A stretch of 64,000 nt of DNA from Glandiceps talaboti. Taxonomy: Eukaryota; Hemichordata; Enteropneusta; Spengelidae. Where the stretch lies: positions 8,763,658 to 8,827,657 of the forward strand of contig NC_135567.1 in the NCBI RefSeq assembly GCF_964340395.1. The letters run 5' to 3'. Position numbers and translations under genes: made by a program. The notes beneath the pieces are model-generated. The model saw only the letters and a program-made list of their open reading frames with translations, did no database searches and was not told the DNA's origin. Shown in pieces: positions 37,276 to 49,859 of the stretch (within the stretch, counting starts at the first letter, position 1; each line of letters begins with the position of its first letter).

Positions 37276-37358
<83 letters not shown>
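37193..37358. repeat. Two (TA)n microsatellites
   Basis: Long TA runs at about 37193-37240 and 37285-37358, separated by a TATTACATATATATTACACACA segment. Open frames across them are trivial. Confidence 0.9.
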
Positions 37359-37359
<1 letters not shown>

Positions 37360-37619
37360 CATGCAGTATCCAGCAAGATACACAGGAGCCATTACACAGT
37401 GTGTCATGCTGTAGATGATGTAAGAGTTCTGATATGTACATGTGAATGAATGAAGAGTTCAATTTCTATCCTTGATATCTTTACACTTTTAATAATGATT
37501 TATTGTCTTGAAGGGATGAATAATTTAGCTATATATTTTTAATTAATATCACAGCAACTTTGCAGCATATTGGAGTCATCATCTAATTATACTATTTCTT
37601 ATACACGTACACCAAACGT

Positions 37620-38020
37620 ACTATGCACAAGCCAAGTTATTGTCTTTGAACAGAAAATATGGATTATATACCCTGGTTGTTCTACGTCATGTCAACCTGT
37701 GTTTTATGCCACTGGTTCTGCAGTGTTAACCTACATGTACTTGTAACAACCTCATTACATTATTTCTAAGTTATACCATGCACTTGTAAGCCAAGTTATT
37801 GTCTTTGAACAGAAAATATGGATTATATACCCTGGTTGTTCAACGTCATGTCAACCTGTGTTTATGTCACTGGTTCTGTAGTATTAACCTACATGTACAT
37901 GTAACAACCTCATTACATTATTTTAAAGTTATACCATGCACTTGTAAGCTAAGTTATTTTCTTTGAGTTTGAACAGAAAATATGGATTACATGTGCCTAT
38001 ATTCTAGACTGTCTGTTCTA
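37620..38020 (+). repeat. Tandem duplication, period about 158 bp, 2.5 copies
   Basis: GCCAAGTTATTGTCTTTGAA at 37631 and 37790, and a diverged GCTAAGTTATTTTCTTTGA at 37948. Units include CCTGGTTGTTC-ACGTCATG and TAACAACCTCATTACATTA. The following 38040-38370 shares segments with 42140-42340 and 42600-42860. Confidence 0.8.
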
Positions 38021-39221
38021 CATCACTACAACCCATGTCTATGTCACTCGATTTGTGGCGCTCTGAATATGAGTAAAAATGTTCCAAATTGCCATTATTT
38101 TTTTTTTTTTATAAATTATGCTTGGGGAAGTAGTTTGTAAACTTTGGTCTGTGAGTTTTGGTATTTGCATAATTACATTTTTTACCTTTTATGTGTTTAA
38201 ATACGAGTTAAACAATATATAAAATAAATAAAAATACTTCTATTATTCCCCAATATGTGTCTTCTCCTGCTCTAATTCTAAGGTTTTTGTCACAACTCGT
38301 CTCGTGACTCATAGTGACAAGGCCCCCTTAGGTCAATCACATTTTCCTTGAAAAATATTGGGGTATAATTATCTGAATTAATTATCAGGAGATGATGGTC
38401 ACCTTATAGCATATTTGATTCATAATTTAATTACATTGCGATGTCTGAGGCTACACGATTCAAGGTAAGGCCATACAGGTGGTTTAGAATACTGGTACAG
38501 TCTGCATGGACATACATTTTGTATATAATATGTACTTAAATTTTGAAGAGATTTCATTTTTATGAAAATTTATCAGAAGACAAAAAACTACATTTCGATA
38601 ATTAATGTCTTTTCACTTGGCATTTAATTTTCAGAGAAGAGAAAATTTTGACTTTTGGTGAAAAATTGATATTTCAGGGCAATTTCAAGTGATTTGATGT
38701 TCTTTGAAAAGAAAACTACATTTGAAAGAGTTTCAATTTTCACTGAGGGAAACTGACTACATACATACAAAAATGTACATGTACCTTGCACTGAATCTAC
38801 TGCTTGCTGACATTCATTTGGTATATATGCAGAAAGATGTAACTATACAAGGCAAGAGTAATCGGTGAAATATTAGAAATTAGATGTTATTTTAGCAGAA
38901 AAGACAAACATACAAATGTACCTACAAAAAATTAATTCTAATTGTCAAATGAATATTTCCTACTCCTGACATGTGCATGTCTTTTGAGATTAAAATTTAT
39001 TTAATAAATAATTCTAAATAATTCTAAATAGGTCAGTCAAAGTGAGAAATAAAGAACATTTGAAAGAAAATATTCAAATGACATGTAGATGTACACCTAC
39101 TTAACTATCAAAAACTATGAATTTCACTGTAATTTCCTCTAACTTACAATGGCCTACATTCTGTATCAACTACATTCATGTACTATAGACACAAATACTT
39201 TTAATATCTATTTGACTACTT
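38021..39221. other. Gene-free stretch
   Basis: AT-rich, no exon recognised. 38310-38370 contains GTGACAAGGCCCCCTTAGGT, the motif of the array at 42577-42870. Confidence 0.4.
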
Positions 39222-39223
39222 AT

Positions 39224-39272
<49 letters not shown>
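39222..39272 (+). repeat. (TTG)n microsatellite
   Basis: About 16 uninterrupted TTG/TGT triplets. Confidence 0.95.
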
Positions 39273-39529
39273 GCTAAATCAATGCCTCAGAGAGGATAAG
39301 ATTTTAAACAGTTCTTACAGCTGACACAGACATGTAATTTGTGGACACATGCATGTACACTGTGATAGACCAGATTAACACACAAAAATACATGCATAAT
39401 AATAATTGTATAATGATGTATATGTATATGAACTGCACTTAATATGTGTAAATGTATAATTTTTTTATGTTTGTGTTAAACACAAACATACACACCCACC
39501 TCCATACAAAATTGTATATTTACATGTAC

Positions 39530-40275
39530 ATTGTACACCCCCTCCCCAACACATACATGTACATGTACACCCCTCCCTAACACGTTATACATGTACACCC
39601 CCTCCCCAACACGTTGTACATCATTTGTACACCCCCTCCCTAACACATTGTACATGTACACCCCCTCCCTAACACATTGTACATGTACACCCCCTCCTTA
39701 ACACATTGTACATGTACACCCCCTCCCCAACACATTGTACATGTTCACCCCCTCCCTAACACATTGTACATGTTCACCCCCTCCCCAACACATTGTACAT
39801 GTACACCCCCTCCCCAACACATTGTACATGTACACCCCCTCCCCAACACATTGTACATGTACACCCCCTCCCTAACACATTGTACATGTTCACCCCCTCC
39901 CCAACACATTGTACATGTACACCCCCTCCCCAACACATTGTACATGTACACCCCCTCCCTAACACATTGTACATGTTCACCCCCTCCCCAACACATTGTA
40001 CATGTACACCCCCTCCCTAACACATTGTACATGTACACCCCCTCCCCAACACATTGTACATGTACACCCCCTCCCCAACACATTGTACATGTACACCCCC
40101 TCCCTAACACATTGTACATGTACACCCCCTCCCTAACACATTGTACATGTACACCCCCTCCCCAACACATTGTACATGTACACCCCCTCCCCAACACATT
40201 GTACATGTACACCCCCTCCCTAACACATTGTACATGTTCACCCCCTCCCTAACACGTTGTACATGTACACCCCTC
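39530..40275 (+). repeat. 31-bp minisatellite, about 24 copies
   Basis: Unit ACACATTGTACATGTACACC followed by CCCTCCCCAAC. Variation is mostly CCCCAAC/CCCTAAC and GTACACC/GTTCACC. Because 31 is not a multiple of 3 and the unit lacks stops, frames stay open on both strands for up to 191 codons; these are not genes. Each unit carries the palindrome TGTACATGTACA or a close variant. Confidence 0.97.
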
Positions 40276-40584
40276 CTCATTATTTTATCAGTTTTCATAA
40301 ATTTGCATGTATACATTTACAATATGTACAGTCATATACCTAATTGTTGGACCTTCTCAGGTGTACATGCAACTTTACAAAATAAATCTATCAAGTGAAA
40401 ATGAACATCTGGGCCTCTCATATCACACCAGCTGTTAGAAGTAGCTGTTGGAATATATATCACATGCCTCTAGAATCATCAATTATCTATCAAATAATCA
40501 TATATCTTTTATGAGAGAGTTAGGAGCAGACATTATGATAAGTAAAATCCACCGGGATTTCAATTTTCAAATATCTGAATCAGC

Positions 40585-41100
40585 AAAGTCCGACAAATCG
40601 ATCACCATCCAAACAGTAAATATCTTTGTTACCCAGACTCTCCACCCTAAGCAGAAAATCTGGTGCAGTACAATGCCGGTGATTGATACAAAATGACTGC
40701 ACAGCGAGAGTGACTCACAACATATTACCCCCGGGCCCTGTCCAGGCAATATCCGACAAATCACCATCCAAACACTGAATGTCTAGATGTACATGTACGT
40801 ACATGTACAGTGTAACCCAGAATCTCCACCCTAGCTAGCAGAGAGTCTGAGATGGTTGTTACAAGATGGCTGTATGTAGAGAGAGGATGGCCAACAACAT
40901 ATTACCCCTGTCCAGGCAAAAGCCAACAAATCACCACCTAAAAAAATGGATAGTCTCTGTTACCCAGACTCTCCACCACCAGCAGAGATTCTGGGTCATG
41001 GCAAACTTTGTAATGGCCCAGAAAGGCAGTGGTTGGTACAAGGTGGCTACGTGAAGTGGATAATCCATAACATGACCTCTGTAGTCAAAATTGACCAATG
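40585..41100 (+). repeat. Tandem repeat, period 159-170 bp, 3 copies
   Basis: AATCACCATCCAAAC-type starts at 40600, 40759 and 40929, each followed by GTTACCCAGACTCTCCACC and then AACATATTACCCC-GTCCAGG. The ACCCAGACTC segment resembles the MITE at 9376-9858. Confidence 0.7.
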
Positions 41101-41419
41101 GTAGCAACTCTTGCTAAGGCATTCTGGTTTATCTCCTAACAAAGACAATTTTCTGAACGTTTATACCATGATATATGTTATATATATATACTAGTAGTTG
41201 ATGAAAACGAAAATTTACGTCTAATCAGCGGCTGTCTCAGATCTCAACAGTAGCCATGGTACCCCTTACAATAGGCAGCAACGTACATGTAATACCGTAG
41301 ACACTCGTTTATAGCAGGTGTCCAAGACCCCAGGGACTACTCAGTGAACAGCCTGTTTACTTCCCTGTCAAGTTATGGCACATTGTTAGCTGGTCATACA
41401 TGTACCTACTAGCTATCAC

Positions 41420-41990
41420 ATGTTGATGAGCTATAAGGTATGACCAGCTAACGATGTATCTTGACAGCACAGTAAACAGGCTATGGAGGTACAACCACTT
41501 ATTAGTTAACGATGTACTACATCCTGAGAACGTTAACAGCACAGTAAACAGGCTATGGGGTTAGGAGGTACAACCAGCTAATGATGTATCTTGACAGCAC
41601 AGTAAACAGGCTATGGAGGTACAACCACTTATTAGTTAACGATGTACTACATCCTGAGAACGTTAACAGCACAGTAAACAGGCTATGAGGGCTAGGAGGT
41701 ACAACCAGCTAACGATGTATCTTGACAGCACAGTAAACAGGCTATGAGGGCTAGGAGGTACAACCAGCTAATGATGTATCTTGACAGCACAGTAAACGGG
41801 CTATGAGGGTACAACCAGTTATTAGTTAGCGATGTACTACATGTACAACGTTGACAGCACAGTAACCAGGCTATGGGTGGCTAAGAGGTACAACTATTTA
41901 ACAATGTATCTTGACAGCACAGTAAACAGGATACAAGTGCTAAAAGGTATGTACATGTACAACCAGCTAATGATGTATCTCAAGAGCATC
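41420..41990 (+). repeat. Compound tandem array of two alternating units
   Basis: Unit one has CAGCTAACGATGTATCTTGA; unit two has ACTTATTAGTTAACGATGTA with CATCCTGAGAACGTTAACAG. Both share CAGCACAGTAAACAGGCTAT. Order is one-two-one-two, then mostly unit one. Confidence 0.8.
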
Positions 41991-42576
41991 AAGTACAAAA
42001 TGTTAACAGGTTAAATATAGAACACTGACATGGCTCAAAATAACAACTCACCAGCCACTCAAAACATGTTCACAGTCATAAATGTATGCAAAGTGTAGCT
42101 CTTTTGACAATAGTGAATACATTACATGTATAACAACAGATTTCAGCATTTTTACAATACACAAGCCACGTTGAACACGTTTGAACAAATATATGGGCTT
42201 TATACCTAAGGTCACTCCATGTCATGTCAACTCCATTGCTTCAGTGCTGCTCAAAGTACAAATTATTAAAGTCGATTTCTAAAACGACATTATTTCACCC
42301 AGTTTTTCATAAATTATGCTTGAGATTGAGAAGGTACGTGTAGCATTTGCTAATTAATAGCTCACGTAGTGACTCAATGACTAGTACAAATGCGCGTCCT
42401 ACTACTATACAATTTGTTTTTTTGGTGGTTTTACCCAAGGATGCATTGCAGTGAAAGGACAATGCATGCGCATTCTATATACTATGCGCATTCTCCATGC
42501 GGAGGGCGCTATCAACAATATCATCATGAGGCAGCCGATCACAAATGAATCTACCCTGCGGAAGCTTACAGGCTTT

Positions 42577-42870
42577 GCTGGAAAATACTTGGGATGTAAT
42601 TGCAAGGGTTTTGTATACTCATAGTGACAAGGCCCCTTAGGTTATTCATATATGCCTTGTTATGATATTATTTTTTTTATTCAGCTGGAAAATACTCAGG
42701 ATGTAAGGGTTTTGCATACTCATAGTGACAAGGCCCCTTAGGTTATTCATATTTGCCTAGATATATTTTTTTTTTCATTCAGCTGGAAAATACTCAAGAT
42801 GTAAGGGTTTTGCATATTCATCTAAGACAAGGCCCCTTAGGTTATTCATATTTTCCTTGGTTGAGCAAAG
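42577..42870 (+). repeat. Tandem repeat, period about 100-106 bp, 3 copies
   Basis: GCTGGAAAATACT recurs at 42577, 42683 and 42783; each unit contains GACAAGGCCCCTTAGGTTAT. A diverged single copy is near 38300. Confidence 0.85.
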
Positions 42871-43126
42871 AAAAATATTGGAGAATAATACCTTGTTATC
42901 TTGGCTATTATTATTAAATGAACTGTAGACTAAATGTTTATCATGGTAAAAATAAGTCAAATTCTATCAAATTCTCACCTTTGTCATTTAAAAAAACGGT
43001 TTTTCCTACTTACAGACATGGATGATGATCTGGTATTTATTTTTTATTCTTACTTTATAAAACGGTTTTATCATGGCTTCCTACTTGAGAAATCAATATA
43101 CAACGACATATACCAAGTCCTAGTCT

Positions 43127-43208
43127 GTAAGGTACGCCGTGACGGGGCGCCCTCAAACATCTGGCAACCCCTAACACGGTGAGGGCGAAACGTCACGACA
43201 TATCTTAC
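43127..43208. mobile_element. 82-bp mini foldback element with 5-bp TSD
   Basis: AGTCT occurs directly outside both ends (43122-43126 and 43209-43213). The arms begin GTAAGGTACGCCGTGACG and, from the other end, GTAAGATATGTCGTGACG, and both continue to CGCCCTCA: about 29-bp imperfect inverted repeats leaving a 24-bp centre. The GC content stands out from the surroundings. Confidence 0.7.
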
Positions 43209-43237
43209 AGTCTAACCAATTCCCTGTTTGTACATGT

Positions 43238-43366
43238 AGTGTGCCCTCTAATGATAGCCAAATTTTGTTGTTTTCAGTCAAAATGATAAAAACTGGCATT
43301 TCTTGTGAGTCACTACATAGTAAGAGATAGGGGAACATCAAATTTTGGTGCATCACTAGAAATTGT
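43238..43366 (-). mobile_element. MITE family A, truncated reverse copy
   Basis: AGTGTGCCCTCTAATGATAG through GATAGGGGAACATCAAATTT to AGAAATTGTG; the far end with TTAGAGGGCAC is missing. Confidence 0.7.
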
Positions 43367-43734
43367 GTTTATTATTTTATGTACGATAACAATTTTTTAT
43401 GCATTTTTTTTCGCTTTTTGCAATGTGCATCTATTTAGTTACAAACACAGACTTAATCAATGTTGTTTCACATTGATTACTCAGTCAATTATATTAAAGT
43501 TTAATAAATATTATTACCAAATCCTCATGTTGCCACTTAAAGAACTATTTAGCAATAAACGGTTGGCTAGCAATAGGAAAATTAATCAACTGTAAGTAAT
43601 TTTAGAATAACTACTTGTGTGAAATGTCAAGAGGTACAATTTCAATAACAAAGAAAATAATTCAAATCCAATTAATAACCAGTAATGATACAAGTGATTG
43701 TCATAAGGTAAGTATTTAGTTGAATACAATGAAA

Positions 43735-44430
43735 AAAAGTGTGCCTTTAGTTAGATACAGTGTAACAAAGTGTGTGTTTAGTTAGATACAGTGTAACAAA
43801 GTGTGTGTTTAGTTAGATACAGTGTAACAAAGTGTGTGTTTAGTTAGATACAGTGTAACAAAGTGTGTGTTTAGTTAGATAAAATGTAACAAGTGTATGT
43901 TTAGTTAGATACAATGTAACAAAGTGTGTGTTTAGTTAGATACAGTGTAACAAAGTGTGTGTTTAGTTAGATGCAGTAACAAAGTGTGTCTTTAGTTAGA
44001 TACAGTGTAAAAAGTGTGTGTTTAGTTAGATGCAGTAACAAAGTGTGTCTTTAGTTAGATGCAATAACAAAGTGTGTGTTTAGTTAGATACAGTGTAAAA
44101 AGTGTGTGTTTAGTTAGATGCAGTAACAAAGTGTGTGTTTAGTTAGATGCAGTAACAAAGTGTGTCTTTAGTTAGATACAATGTAACAAGTATATGTTTA
44201 GTTAGATACAATGTAACAAAGTGTGTCTTAGTTGGATACAATGTAACAAAGTGTGTTTTAGTTAGATACAATGTAACAAATTTAAGTGTTTAGTTGGATA
44301 CAATATAACATTAAAGTATGCATGTTTTAGTTAGATACAATGAGTGTGTTTAGTATAATGTAACAAAGTGTGTGTTTTACATGTAGTTTGATATAATGTA
44401 ACAAAGTGTGTTTAGTTGGATACAATGTAA
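43735..44430 (+). repeat. 31-bp minisatellite, about 22 copies
   Basis: Unit GTGTGTGTTTAGTTAGATAC followed by AGTGTAACAAA. Several units are shortened (GATGCAGTAACAAA). The 3' end from about 44270 is increasingly diverged. Unrelated in sequence to the other 31-bp array at 39530-40275. Confidence 0.93.
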
Positions 44431-44575
44431 CATAACAGGCCTGTGCATAACTGTAATCACACAGTGGATTTAAATAACTTGGTTATTGTACACTTTAGTA
44501 ATAACAAATGTATGTGTAACAAAGATCTACTAAAACTGATGGTGTACATGTAGCTTTGTGGGTGGGTAATTGGAT

Positions 44576-44770
44576 ATGAGTGAGTGAGTGAGTGAGTGAG
44601 TGAGTGTCACAGTCAATAATTGGATATGAGTGAGTGAGTGAGTGAGTGAGTGAGTGAGTGAGTGTCACTGTGACTGTGAATCAGTGAGTGAGAGAGTGAG
44701 TGAGTGAGTGAGTAAGCAAGCGAGTAAATGAGTGAGTGAGTGAGTGAGTGAGTGAGTGAGTGAGTGGGCT
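44576..44770 (+). repeat. (GAGT)n microsatellite blocks
   Basis: Runs of GAGT at 44578-44606, 44629-44662, and about 44681-44765, with imperfect G-rich continuation (GGGTGGGT) to about 44850. Confidence 0.9.
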
Positions 44771-44879
44771 TCTGGGTTGGTGAGGTGAGTGAGGGGTGAG
44801 TGTTTGGGTAGGTGAGAAGTTGGGTGGGTTGTTGGGTGGGTGGGCTTATTGATGGATGGATGGTCGGGCAAGCAAAGCG

Positions 44880-45930
44880 AGTGAATTAGTGTTAGTAAGT
44901 AGCCATCACTAAGTAGTAGGTATGGATGGGTGATTGTTTTATAAATTATGATGATATAAACGTACAGTGTACATGTAAATTAGACCTGCAAGTCAGTTAG
45001 TGAATATGTGAGTGTTTATCATTTCTCTGATTCTATATAACTTACTACAATCTACATTTCAGTGGCAATAATATCTCACCATTCATATAAAAACTTAATC
45101 AATCTTTCTTTTACTTTACAAAAAAAAACCATCAAAGTTTGTTAAGTCTGTCTTACTCTCAATAAAACCTCCACTTTAGCATTTTCAAATGTCAATTTAG
45201 GAAATCGGTTCTTCTTTCATATCCTTAAAGCAATTATTGAAACCATCTTATCATTTCTTTAGTCTTCCCAATTCCCAGTTCTATCCTTAATAAAAGCTGT
45301 CTAATAGTCAATCAAACTTAATTTGTTATTGTCATTTTATTACGTCTTCTTTCCTCTCATTATTGACGTCTTTCTTAGGGTTTCATAAAACTAAGGCCAC
45401 ATAAAAAAAAATTGTGGTTCCGATTACGCTCAATTTTAGAATAGGTGGGGTAGGAAGACTTTTTATTTTTTTCATACGTGAGTGTCTAGTTCAGGTAGTT
45501 ATGTTTTGCGCTGTTTTCCATATGGTCTCTGTGTTATTGGTTTCTTCTCATCAGATATACAACCATTACAGATTGGAAGAACAGTTTTATATTGTCTTTT
45601 TAAGTTGATGTCAGTTTTATCATCTACTATTTCATCTAGCTGTGGCCAGTTTAATTAATAGAACAGTTTATTAAAACTAGCAACAGTAAACAAGGAAATT
45701 ACATGTAAATTTTTCAGATTCTCCTTTCTGTTACCATGGTTATAAAACATTCTTGCCACCATAGATTATCATAACAGATTGGCAATTACATCATTATGAT
45801 CACATTTCATTTCCCTTCCCTCACCTAGACAACCTATTTATTATTGCCACGATTCCTAATCATTAGGTGACGTTAATTGTCCCAGTGTTCTCACAGGGTC
45901 TTTTGAGGGGGACACAACCCCTCTACACAA
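44880..45930. other. Gene-free stretch
   Basis: AT-rich. The open frame at 45414-45608 has no recognisable domain. Nothing else supportable. Confidence 0.35.
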
Positions 45931-46184
45931 CCCCTCTGTTTTTATGGGCCACCCTCTGTTTTTATGGGCCACCACTCAGATTTTATGGGCCACCCCTGTT
46001 TTTACCCCTTTGTTTTTATGGGCCACCCCTCTGTTTTTATGGGCCACTCCTCTGTTTTTATGGGTCACCCCTCTGTTTTTTATGGGCCACCCCTCAGTTT
46101 TTATGGACCACCCCTCTATTTGTGAGGCCTCCCTGTATTTGTGTTGGTCACCCCTCTGTTTGTGAAGCCACCCCTCTGTTTTGC
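45931..46184 (+). repeat. Minisatellite, about 21-bp unit, about 12 copies
   Basis: Unit CCCTCTGTTTTTATGGGCCAC with indels and TTTGTGAGGCC variants at the 3' end. Two overlapping open frames are by-products. Confidence 0.9.
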
Positions 46185-46707
46185 CATAATGAATTATGAT
46201 ATTATCAAAGTTTGAAATAGTTGAACTAAAATAAGAAATTATTTCTTTATACTTTTATGTTTTCTCCTTTGCTTTATGGATCAATTTTGAAAATACGAAT
46301 TTAATTAATTTTAAACTTTTTCTTTGATGTTGAAAGCATTTTTTTCATTGTCAAATGTCAAGATGTGAAAGTATGAATTAATACGCAAATTAATATGTAA
46401 ATGAGGTAACCCCTCCATTTTCCAAAATTGTGGAGAACCTTGCATTCCACTGTCATGACATTAGTTCCAGCTAATAGAGAGATGTTTCCTGTACCTACAG
46501 AATTATAGTGTATTTAGCTTTTGATTAGTTCCTGTTTCCTCTGTGCAGACCAATAAATCAATGTTCTACAATATACTCTGTCATGTCACCACTTAGAAAT
46601 CTGACTCAGTTTGATAGAAGTCCACTCCCTATTTCCAGGTAATTAAAAGACCAGAGATTCAAAAGCTTCCATGCTAACCATTCCACAATTCCACCATCAT
46701 CCCTCTA

Positions 46708-47035
46708 AAGGCTCGAAATTAACAGTAGTCTCATGTCCACAGACTACCAATTCATGTTATTGGACTACCATATGCAGCTGGTAGCTCATCCAGGCTACCA
46801 CTAATTATGTGTATGTGATGATTTAAAGGATGGAAGATTTACAGACATAAACTATTTTAATAACACACATATTTCCGATAGAGGAACTCTGTTTCCAGTT
46901 CAGGAATATGGGACTACTGGTCACCATCCTGGGCTACCAATACATCAGGGCTCGAAATTAACATTTTTCTAGTGGGCTAAAACTTTCAGAAAGTGGTGAC
47001 CAATAGTTCCATATACCTGAACTGAAAAAGTTCCT
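46708..47035. mobile_element. hAT-like MITE pair related to 34350-34636
   Basis: 46708-46945 is an inverted relative (GGCTCGAAATTAACAGTAGT; CTTTAAATC inverse near 46820; GATAGAGGAACTCTGTTTCC). From CAGGGCTCGAAATTAAC at 46946 a second, truncated copy in the other orientation runs to about 47035 (AGAAAGTGGTGACCAATAGT). Confidence 0.55.
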
Positions 47036-47036
47036 T

Positions 47037-47666
47037 TATTTCCTGCCTTACAAGATGTAGAGTATGGTGGTGGTGTTTCCTGCCTTACAAGATGTACAGT
47101 ATGGTGGTGGTGTTTCCTGCCTTACAAGACGTACAGTATGGTGGTGATGTTTCCTGCCTTAATACAAGACATAGAGTATGGTGGTGATGTTTCCTGCCTT
47201 ACAAGACGTAGAGTATGGTGGTGATGTTTCCTGCCTTAATACAAGACATAGAGTATGGTGGTGATGTTTCCTACCTTACAAGACGTAGAGTATGGTGGTG
47301 ATGTTTCCTGCCTTACAAGACGTAGAGTATGGTGGTGATGTTTCCTGCCTTAATACAAGACATAGAGTATGGTGGTGATGTTTCCTGCCTTACAAGACGT
47401 AGAGTATGGTGGTGATGTTTCCTGCCTTAATACAAGACGTAGAGTATGGTGGTGATGTTTCCTGCCTTAATACAAGACATAGAGTATGGTGGTGATGTTT
47501 CCTGCCTTACAAGACGTAGAGTATGGTGGTGATGTTTCCTGCCTTACAAGACGTAGAGTATGGTGGTGATGTTTCCTGCCTTACAAGACGTAGAGTATGG
47601 TGGTGATGTTTCCTGCCTTAATACAAGACATAGAGTATGGTGGTGATGTTTCCTGCCTTACAAGAT
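47037..47666 (+). repeat. 37/40-bp minisatellite, about 16 copies
   Basis: Unit GTTTCCTGCCTTACAAGACG followed by TAGAGTATGGTGGTGAT (37 bp). A second form has AAT inserted (CCTTAATACAAGACA, 40 bp). The two forms are interspersed. Confidence 0.93.
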
Positions 47667-48004
47667 TACTGTAACTCCATTGAAAGTATTGTTAGTTTAT
47701 TAATAAATTAGTTCCTGTTTCCTCTGTGCAGGCCTATATATCAAAGTATTGAATTACTCAGTCTCTATCATTACCTGGAATCCATGGCAATGGGGGCTTT
47801 GAATTTGTTATGTGTATTTCCCATTGAGATCGGAAAATCCAAATCAACATTCTCCATTCGCCAAGATTCTAGAAAGTCGTACACAGTCCACACTACATTG
47901 TAACTCAGCTTTCGTGACTTCACATATTAAGTAATACTGTGGCAATAGAGGTTTCGGCTTACGTTACAAGTGACATAAACTAGTATTGCTTGATGTGATA
48001 GATT

Positions 48005-48380
48005 ACACTTGCAGCAGTAAAATCTACCTGAGTTCCCAGTAATTTTACCAGGGTTCCCTAGCAGTGTTTATTGTTAAGGTGGTAAGTAGGTAAAATCTAC
48101 CTGAGTTCCCCTGTCATTTTACCAGGGTTCCCCAGCAGTGTTTTTGTTAAGGGTGGTAAGTAGGTAAAATCTACCTGAGTTCTCCAGTCATTTTACCAGG
48201 GTTCCCTACCAGTGTTTTCATTAAGGGTGGTACGTAGGTAAAATCTACCTGCATTCCCTAGTCATTTAACCAGGGTTTCCTACCAGTTTTTGTTAAGGTG
48301 GTAAGTAGGTAAATTAAAATCTACCTGAGTTCTCCAGTCATTTTATACCAGGGTTCCCTACCAATGTTTTTGTTACACAT
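48005..48380 (+). repeat. Second array of the 74-bp unit, about 5 copies
   Basis: Same unit as 7383-7960 (TTTTACCAGGGTTCCC, GGTGGTAAGTAGGTAAAATC), with more indels and substitutions than at the first locus. Confidence 0.88.
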
Positions 48381-48812
48381 AATACTCTTGAAATGTATTT
48401 TGTTCTTATATCTTTCTTTCTTAGTTTGTACTTTATTATTTAGTGATAGACTTTGGGAATTTCACTTATTTTTGGTTATATTTGAAATTTTTTTGTGATT
48501 TGCTCTTTTCATTTATTGAATCTTTATGATCATTTGGGATTGATATTGTGTGGAAAATATATAATAAAATAAAAATGATAACGATCCCAATTAAATTGTC
48601 AAGCATGTATGTTCTCTGATCTCCATAAATTTGTCACCCTGAAAAAGATAGGAACAAGATCTACCTTTAAATCCGAATTAAAACAGTATTTACTAGTCTA
48701 AGTCAATTTACTCTGAAAACATCGTTATAACCCTCGTTTGCCCCTTGTATATATTTTCGACATGTGTATTTCTTTTTGGTATTAAGACATTGCTCTTCAT
48801 GCATATGTTTTC

Positions 48813-48814
<2 letters not shown>

Positions 48815-48857
<43 letters not shown>

Positions 48858-48883
48858 CCCTGCTTGTTTGTTTGTCTGCTTGC

Positions 48884-48940
<57 letters not shown>
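48815..48940 (+). repeat. (TG)n microsatellite, two blocks
   Basis: TG runs at about 48816-48855 and 48884-48939 separated by a TTTGTTTGTCTGCTTGCTTG segment. Confidence 0.95.
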
Positions 48941-48942
<2 letters not shown>

Positions 48943-49859
48943 GCTTTCGTTTTGGTCTGTTATTTCAAGGTTTTTTTTTTTTTGGTTATTTTTTATATCA
49001 TATTACTGTATATGTTTTCCTTGGGCCTTGAACTCGACTAGTTTGAACAAACTATTTTTGTGGTCCAGCCAGAAGTTCAAGTTATTCTGTTATATATACT
49101 TTTTCTAATTGGCGATGTGATTACTTGATTATTTCATTTTCCTCACTTGATATGTAAAAATTTTTCAACCTCTGGCAAATAAATAATATATATATAAAGA
49201 CAGTAAAAAAAATTACTGAAGACAAGTTTACATAATAAATAAACACTAGTTTTGTAATAGTATTTTTCACACTCAGGAACAAAGCACCATGTCCTGTTTT
49301 AACATATTTATAGTTATATCTATGTATGAATGGTGAAGTGCTATAAAGCCTCATTCTGGCCACAGACAAACACAATTGACCTAATTTACATAACAATAGA
49401 GACTCATCACATTCATACACAGATCAAGGGTTGGAATGTCCCTTTTAGTTCACACACACAATCTCGCCAAAATCACAACACACAAATTCTTGCTCACTTA
49501 ATTTTTTTGAGTTTTTATAAAAAAATTGACAGATTTTATTAATTTTAGACTAAAAGTATTAATTTTGTTGTTTTTGATAATTATCAACCAAAATAAACCT
49601 CAAGAATCGGTAAAAATAGGGTTTTATTTTCTTTTTAAAACATAATTATGTGACCAATATTTAATCACTAATAGTAACTTAGGGTACTCCTGTAATGCAG
49701 TAAAATTCTACATATTTTCTTTTATTTACCCAAGTTATTAGTGAACTAGGAAAATCTCAAATATTTTAGCGCTTTCAAACATTAATTCAACTTCAGGTTT
49801 AGAATATCTCTCAAAATTTGACATCAAATTTTATGTGTATCAGTTTAAAAAGCATGTAA

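Larger units (their letters stand above)
43015..43540. mobile_element. Foldback family B carrying two nested insertions
   Basis: The left arm (ATCATGGCTTCCTACTTGAG, then CATATACCAAGTCC) and right arm (TTACAAACACAGACTTAATC, then TTTCACATTGATTACTC) match family B. Between them sit an 82-bp hairpin element (43127-43208) and a truncated family A MITE (43238-43366). Confidence 0.65.

Noticed and set aside
39677-40252. 191-codon frame of His/Thr/Pro repeats
   Set aside because: It is a 31-bp minisatellite open in several frames on both strands, with no domain and no independent support.
48745-49108. Cys/Val-rich open frames
   Set aside because: They come from (TG)n microsatellites.
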